A stretch of 7,734 nucleotides of DNA, taken from Chitinophagaceae bacterium. Lineage in GTDB: Bacteria > Bacteroidota > Bacteroidia > Chitinophagales > Chitinophagaceae. The position numbers and the translations under genes were made by a program. Below the pieces are notes generated by a model, which was given only the letters and a program-made list of their open reading frames with translations, did no database searches and was not told the DNA's origin. The DNA is taken from the NCBI GenBank assembly GCA_016741945.1, contig JACVCQ010000100.1:1-7734 (forward strand), read 5' to 3'. Numbering within the stretch: position 1 is the first letter of the stretch; each line of letters starts with the position of its first letter. Shown here piece after piece: positions 6,315 to 7,734 of this stretch.

Positions 6315-6322
6315 CAAAAATG
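6315..6322 (-). promoter_or_regulatory. Candidate -7 element for the YeeE pair
   Basis: Minus-strand CATTTTTG differs from TAnnTTTG only at the first base and lies 20 bp before the start codon. No TTG is present at -33, which would fit a promoter that depends on an activator bound at the Crp/Fnr-like site centred about 36 bp further upstream. Confidence 0.3.
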
Positions 6323-6343
6323 AACAGTTCCATTTTTTTGAAA

Positions 6344-6359
6344 CGTGATGCATGTCACG
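6344..6359. promoter_or_regulatory. Crp/Fnr-like inverted repeat CGTGA-N6-TCACG
   Basis: Five-base arms CGTGA (6344-6348) and TCACG (6355-6359) flank the spacer TGCATG. This is the GTGA-N6-TCAC architecture bound by Crp/Fnr-family dimers. It lies 4 bp after the tsdA stop and 49 bp before the YeeE start. With transcription starting near 6310, as the -7 candidate implies, its centre would sit near -41.5, the classic activating position. The regulator is not in the window. Confidence 0.5.
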
Positions 6360-6363
6360 GTCC

Positions 6364-7341
6364 CTAGTTTTTCTCTCTCGCTAAAAGAATCGGTAAAAAT
6401 GGACCATATTTGTGTTGTTGTTCGCTGAAATTATCTGCATACGGACCAAATGGATGATCTACCGGTTTTTTACTGATATCCGGCCAATCATGCGATTCTT
6501 TCAAAATAGGTCTGGCTTGACTGTTTACATATGCTGCAATATCCCATGCTTCTTCATCTGTCAACTTATTATGTTGGGTTACTTCATTAAAAGGCATATT
6601 GGATTGAATGAAACCCGCAAAGTTGCTAAGTCTGTATAAACCAGCCCCCGTATTATAACTGTGCTTACCCCATAAAGGAGGATAAATATATGCGGTATGT
6701 TCCGGATTCATTTCTCCTTCACCATTATTTCGATGACAACGCTCACAATGGATGGCATATACTTTTTTTCCTTTGTCAGGATCTGCTGCGCGTTGGAGAT
6801 AATCGGGTTTTCTGATACCGCTTCCTTTTGGATGAGTTCCTTTCGCCACAGTTTTACCGAGCCATTGAATGTAGGCATGTATAGCTTGGTATTCTCTACT
6901 ATTACTATCCGGTGCAGAACCATTTAAACTCCTTTCGAAACAATCGCGTACACGCTTATAAATACTTTCTACTTCACCACTTCTTTCTCTGTATAATGGA
7001 TAGTTAGCAGTGACAGCACTAAAATTATTACCATCTGGTTTAGTTCCTGCATTTAGATGACAGTTTTGACAGTTCATGCCATTGCTGATCTGCATTACAG
7101 TTCCTTTAGGACCAAGATATGTGGAGGTATTGCTGATTAATTCTTTTCCATAAGTAACCAATTCCCGTTCCCGCTTATTTTTAACAGGATCAAGGTATAA
7201 ACTTGGGGGGTGCCAGGTACTATCCTTCAACGCAATCAATGATTTTTCAGGATGGTTTGTAGATAGCTTAAATACAATTACCAACAATACAACTAATGCA
7301 AGCAGATATGCAGGCCAGTCTGAGTGAATCTTTCTCCACAT
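6364..7341 (-). CDS. tsdA: TsdA-type dihaem cytochrome c, thiosulfate dehydrogenase/tetrathionate reductase
   Basis: A 325-residue dihaem cytochrome c. An uncleaved-looking hydrophobic segment (about 10-26) would anchor it in the inner membrane with the haem domains in the periplasm; well-studied TsdA enzymes are mostly soluble, so the anchor is worth noting. Haem sites are CQNCH (91-95) and CERCH (199-203). Between them VRDCFERSLNG (131-141) contains Cys134, matching the Cys that ligates the catalytic haem in TsdA, the feature separating it from ordinary dihaem cytochromes. Met249 in SNMPF is the likely distal ligand of haem 2. The known reaction joins two thiosulfates into tetrathionate with release of two electrons, or the reverse; direction cannot be read from sequence. 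It starts 10 bp after the porin stop and is followed by the YeeE pair, which supports a thiosulfate role. The electron acceptor is not encoded here. Confidence 0.88.
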   Translation of the reverse strand: MWRKIHSDWPAYLLALVVLLVIVFKLSTNHPEKSLIALKDSTWHPPSLYLDPVKNKRERELVTYGKELISNTSTYLGPKGTVMQISNGMNCQNCHLNAGTKPDGNNFSAVTANYPLYRERSGEVESIYKRVRDCFERSLNGSAPDSNSREYQAIHAYIQWLGKTVAKGTHPKGSGIRKPDYLQRAADPDKGKKVYAIHCERCHRNNGEGEMNPEHTAYIYPPLWGKHSYNTGAGLYRLSNFAGFIQSNMPFNEVTQHNKLTDEEAWDIAAYVNSQARPILKESHDWPDISKKPVDHPFGPYADNFSEQQHKYGPFLPILLAREKN

Positions 7342-7351
7342 AACACACCGA

Positions 7352-7734
7352 TTAAAAATGATAGTTTAAAATTAAGTTGAATAAAGATGTGTTTACTTTA
7401 TGTATCACATATTTGTTGTTCCCATAACTATTTCCTTCCTGTCCTTTATATACATACAAGAATTGCGCATTCATGCCTTTCAGGATTCCCATGAATTGAT
7501 ATTGAATATCTATATTGAATTGTGTATATGAAGGCATTCCGTATTTATTCAATCGGGTATTGGTTACATCCGGTAAATGGTAGTATCCGAATCCAACCCA
7601 TGTCTGAAGGTGTTGCTTTGGGAATGATTGTTTGAACCTGATCATTCCGGCATATACATCCCCAAAGCCTTCATTTCTTTCTCTGGGTAGAAATGTATAA
7701 AACGGATCTCTTCCCCATTCCCTCGGCATCATGT
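7352..7734 (-). CDS. OprD-like outer-membrane porin, 5' part outside the window
   Basis: The last 126 or so residues of a protein whose start lies beyond the right edge; the frame is open at the edge and the Met at 7732 is internal. It opens with MMPREWGRDPFYTFLPRERNEG, a motif I associate with OprD-family outer-membrane porins of Bacteroidota. This is followed by alternating strands rich in aromatic residues (TWVGFGYYHLPD, YTQFNIDIQYQFMG, NAQFLYVYKG) and the ending LFNLILNYHF. A C-terminal Phe in a last amphipathic strand is the usual signal for barrel insertion by BamA. OprD porins take up small charged or polar solutes; here a sulfur anion would fit the neighbours, but that is inference. 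The stop is 10 bp before tsdA, so the two genes form one transcript. Confidence 0.75.
   Translation of the reverse strand, partial: MMPREWGRDPFYTFLPRERNEGFGDVYAGMIRFKQSFPKQHLQTWVGFGYYHLPDVTNTRLNKYGMPSYTQFNIDIQYQFMGILKGMNAQFLYVYKGQEGNSYGNNKYVIHKVNTSLFNLILNYHF

Noticed and set aside
6708..6923. 71-codon minus-strand frame within tsdA, and overlapping plus-strand frames
   Set aside because: They are shadows of the dihaem cytochrome gene, whose frame carries both CxxCH motifs.

Overview
The window reads like a chromosomal segment of a Bacteroidota bacterium, most likely a Chitinophagaceae-type member. This is inferred from an AT-rich composition, start codons that mostly lack a Shine-Dalgarno sequence, several upstream matches to the Bacteroidota -7 element TAnnTTTG, and families typical of that phylum: a TlpA-type lipoprotein with a long N-terminal domain, a DUF4468-like secreted protein and an OprD-like porin. 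Every gene I can support lies on the minus strand, so the genes are transcribed from high to low coordinates. No tRNA, rRNA, CRISPR array or intact mobile element was seen.

The right part (about 5210-7734) is a compact thiosulfate cassette. In transcription order it holds the 3' end of an OprD-like outer-membrane porin, a membrane-anchored dihaem cytochrome c of the TsdA thiosulfate dehydrogenase/tetrathionate reductase type, and two short YeeE/YedE-family membrane proteins that look like the two halves of a thiosulfate transporter. Spacings are 10, 69 and 11 bp. The 69-bp gap before the transporter halves carries a Crp/Fnr-like inverted repeat and a second perfect palindrome next to a candidate -7 element, so the transporter pair may be separately switched. 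Inferred flow: a sulfur anion enters by the porin, is oxidised or reduced at the outer face of the inner membrane by TsdA, and is imported for assimilation by the YeeE pair.

The centre (4239-5209) holds a broken gene. A signal peptide and a DUF4468-like domain are in one frame but separated by a single TAA codon, so the longest uninterrupted ORF (4535-4990) is only the 3' part. A strong intrinsic terminator lies about 230 bp further downstream, just ahead of the next gene.

The left part (1-4238) holds a 37-kDa nucleoid-associated protein (NdpA/YejK family), a TlpA-like thioredoxin-fold lipoprotein, a Tat-exported sugar phosphate isomerase/epimerase-like TIM barrel protein, and the first 216 codons of a secreted penicillin/AHL acylase-type Ntn hydrolase that runs off the left edge. 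They look like separate housekeeping or accessory genes rather than one pathway. The 317-bp gap between the last two contains a nested inverted repeat and an array of nine 7-bp units that begins on the stop codon of the TIM-barrel gene; these look like dispersed repetitive DNA.
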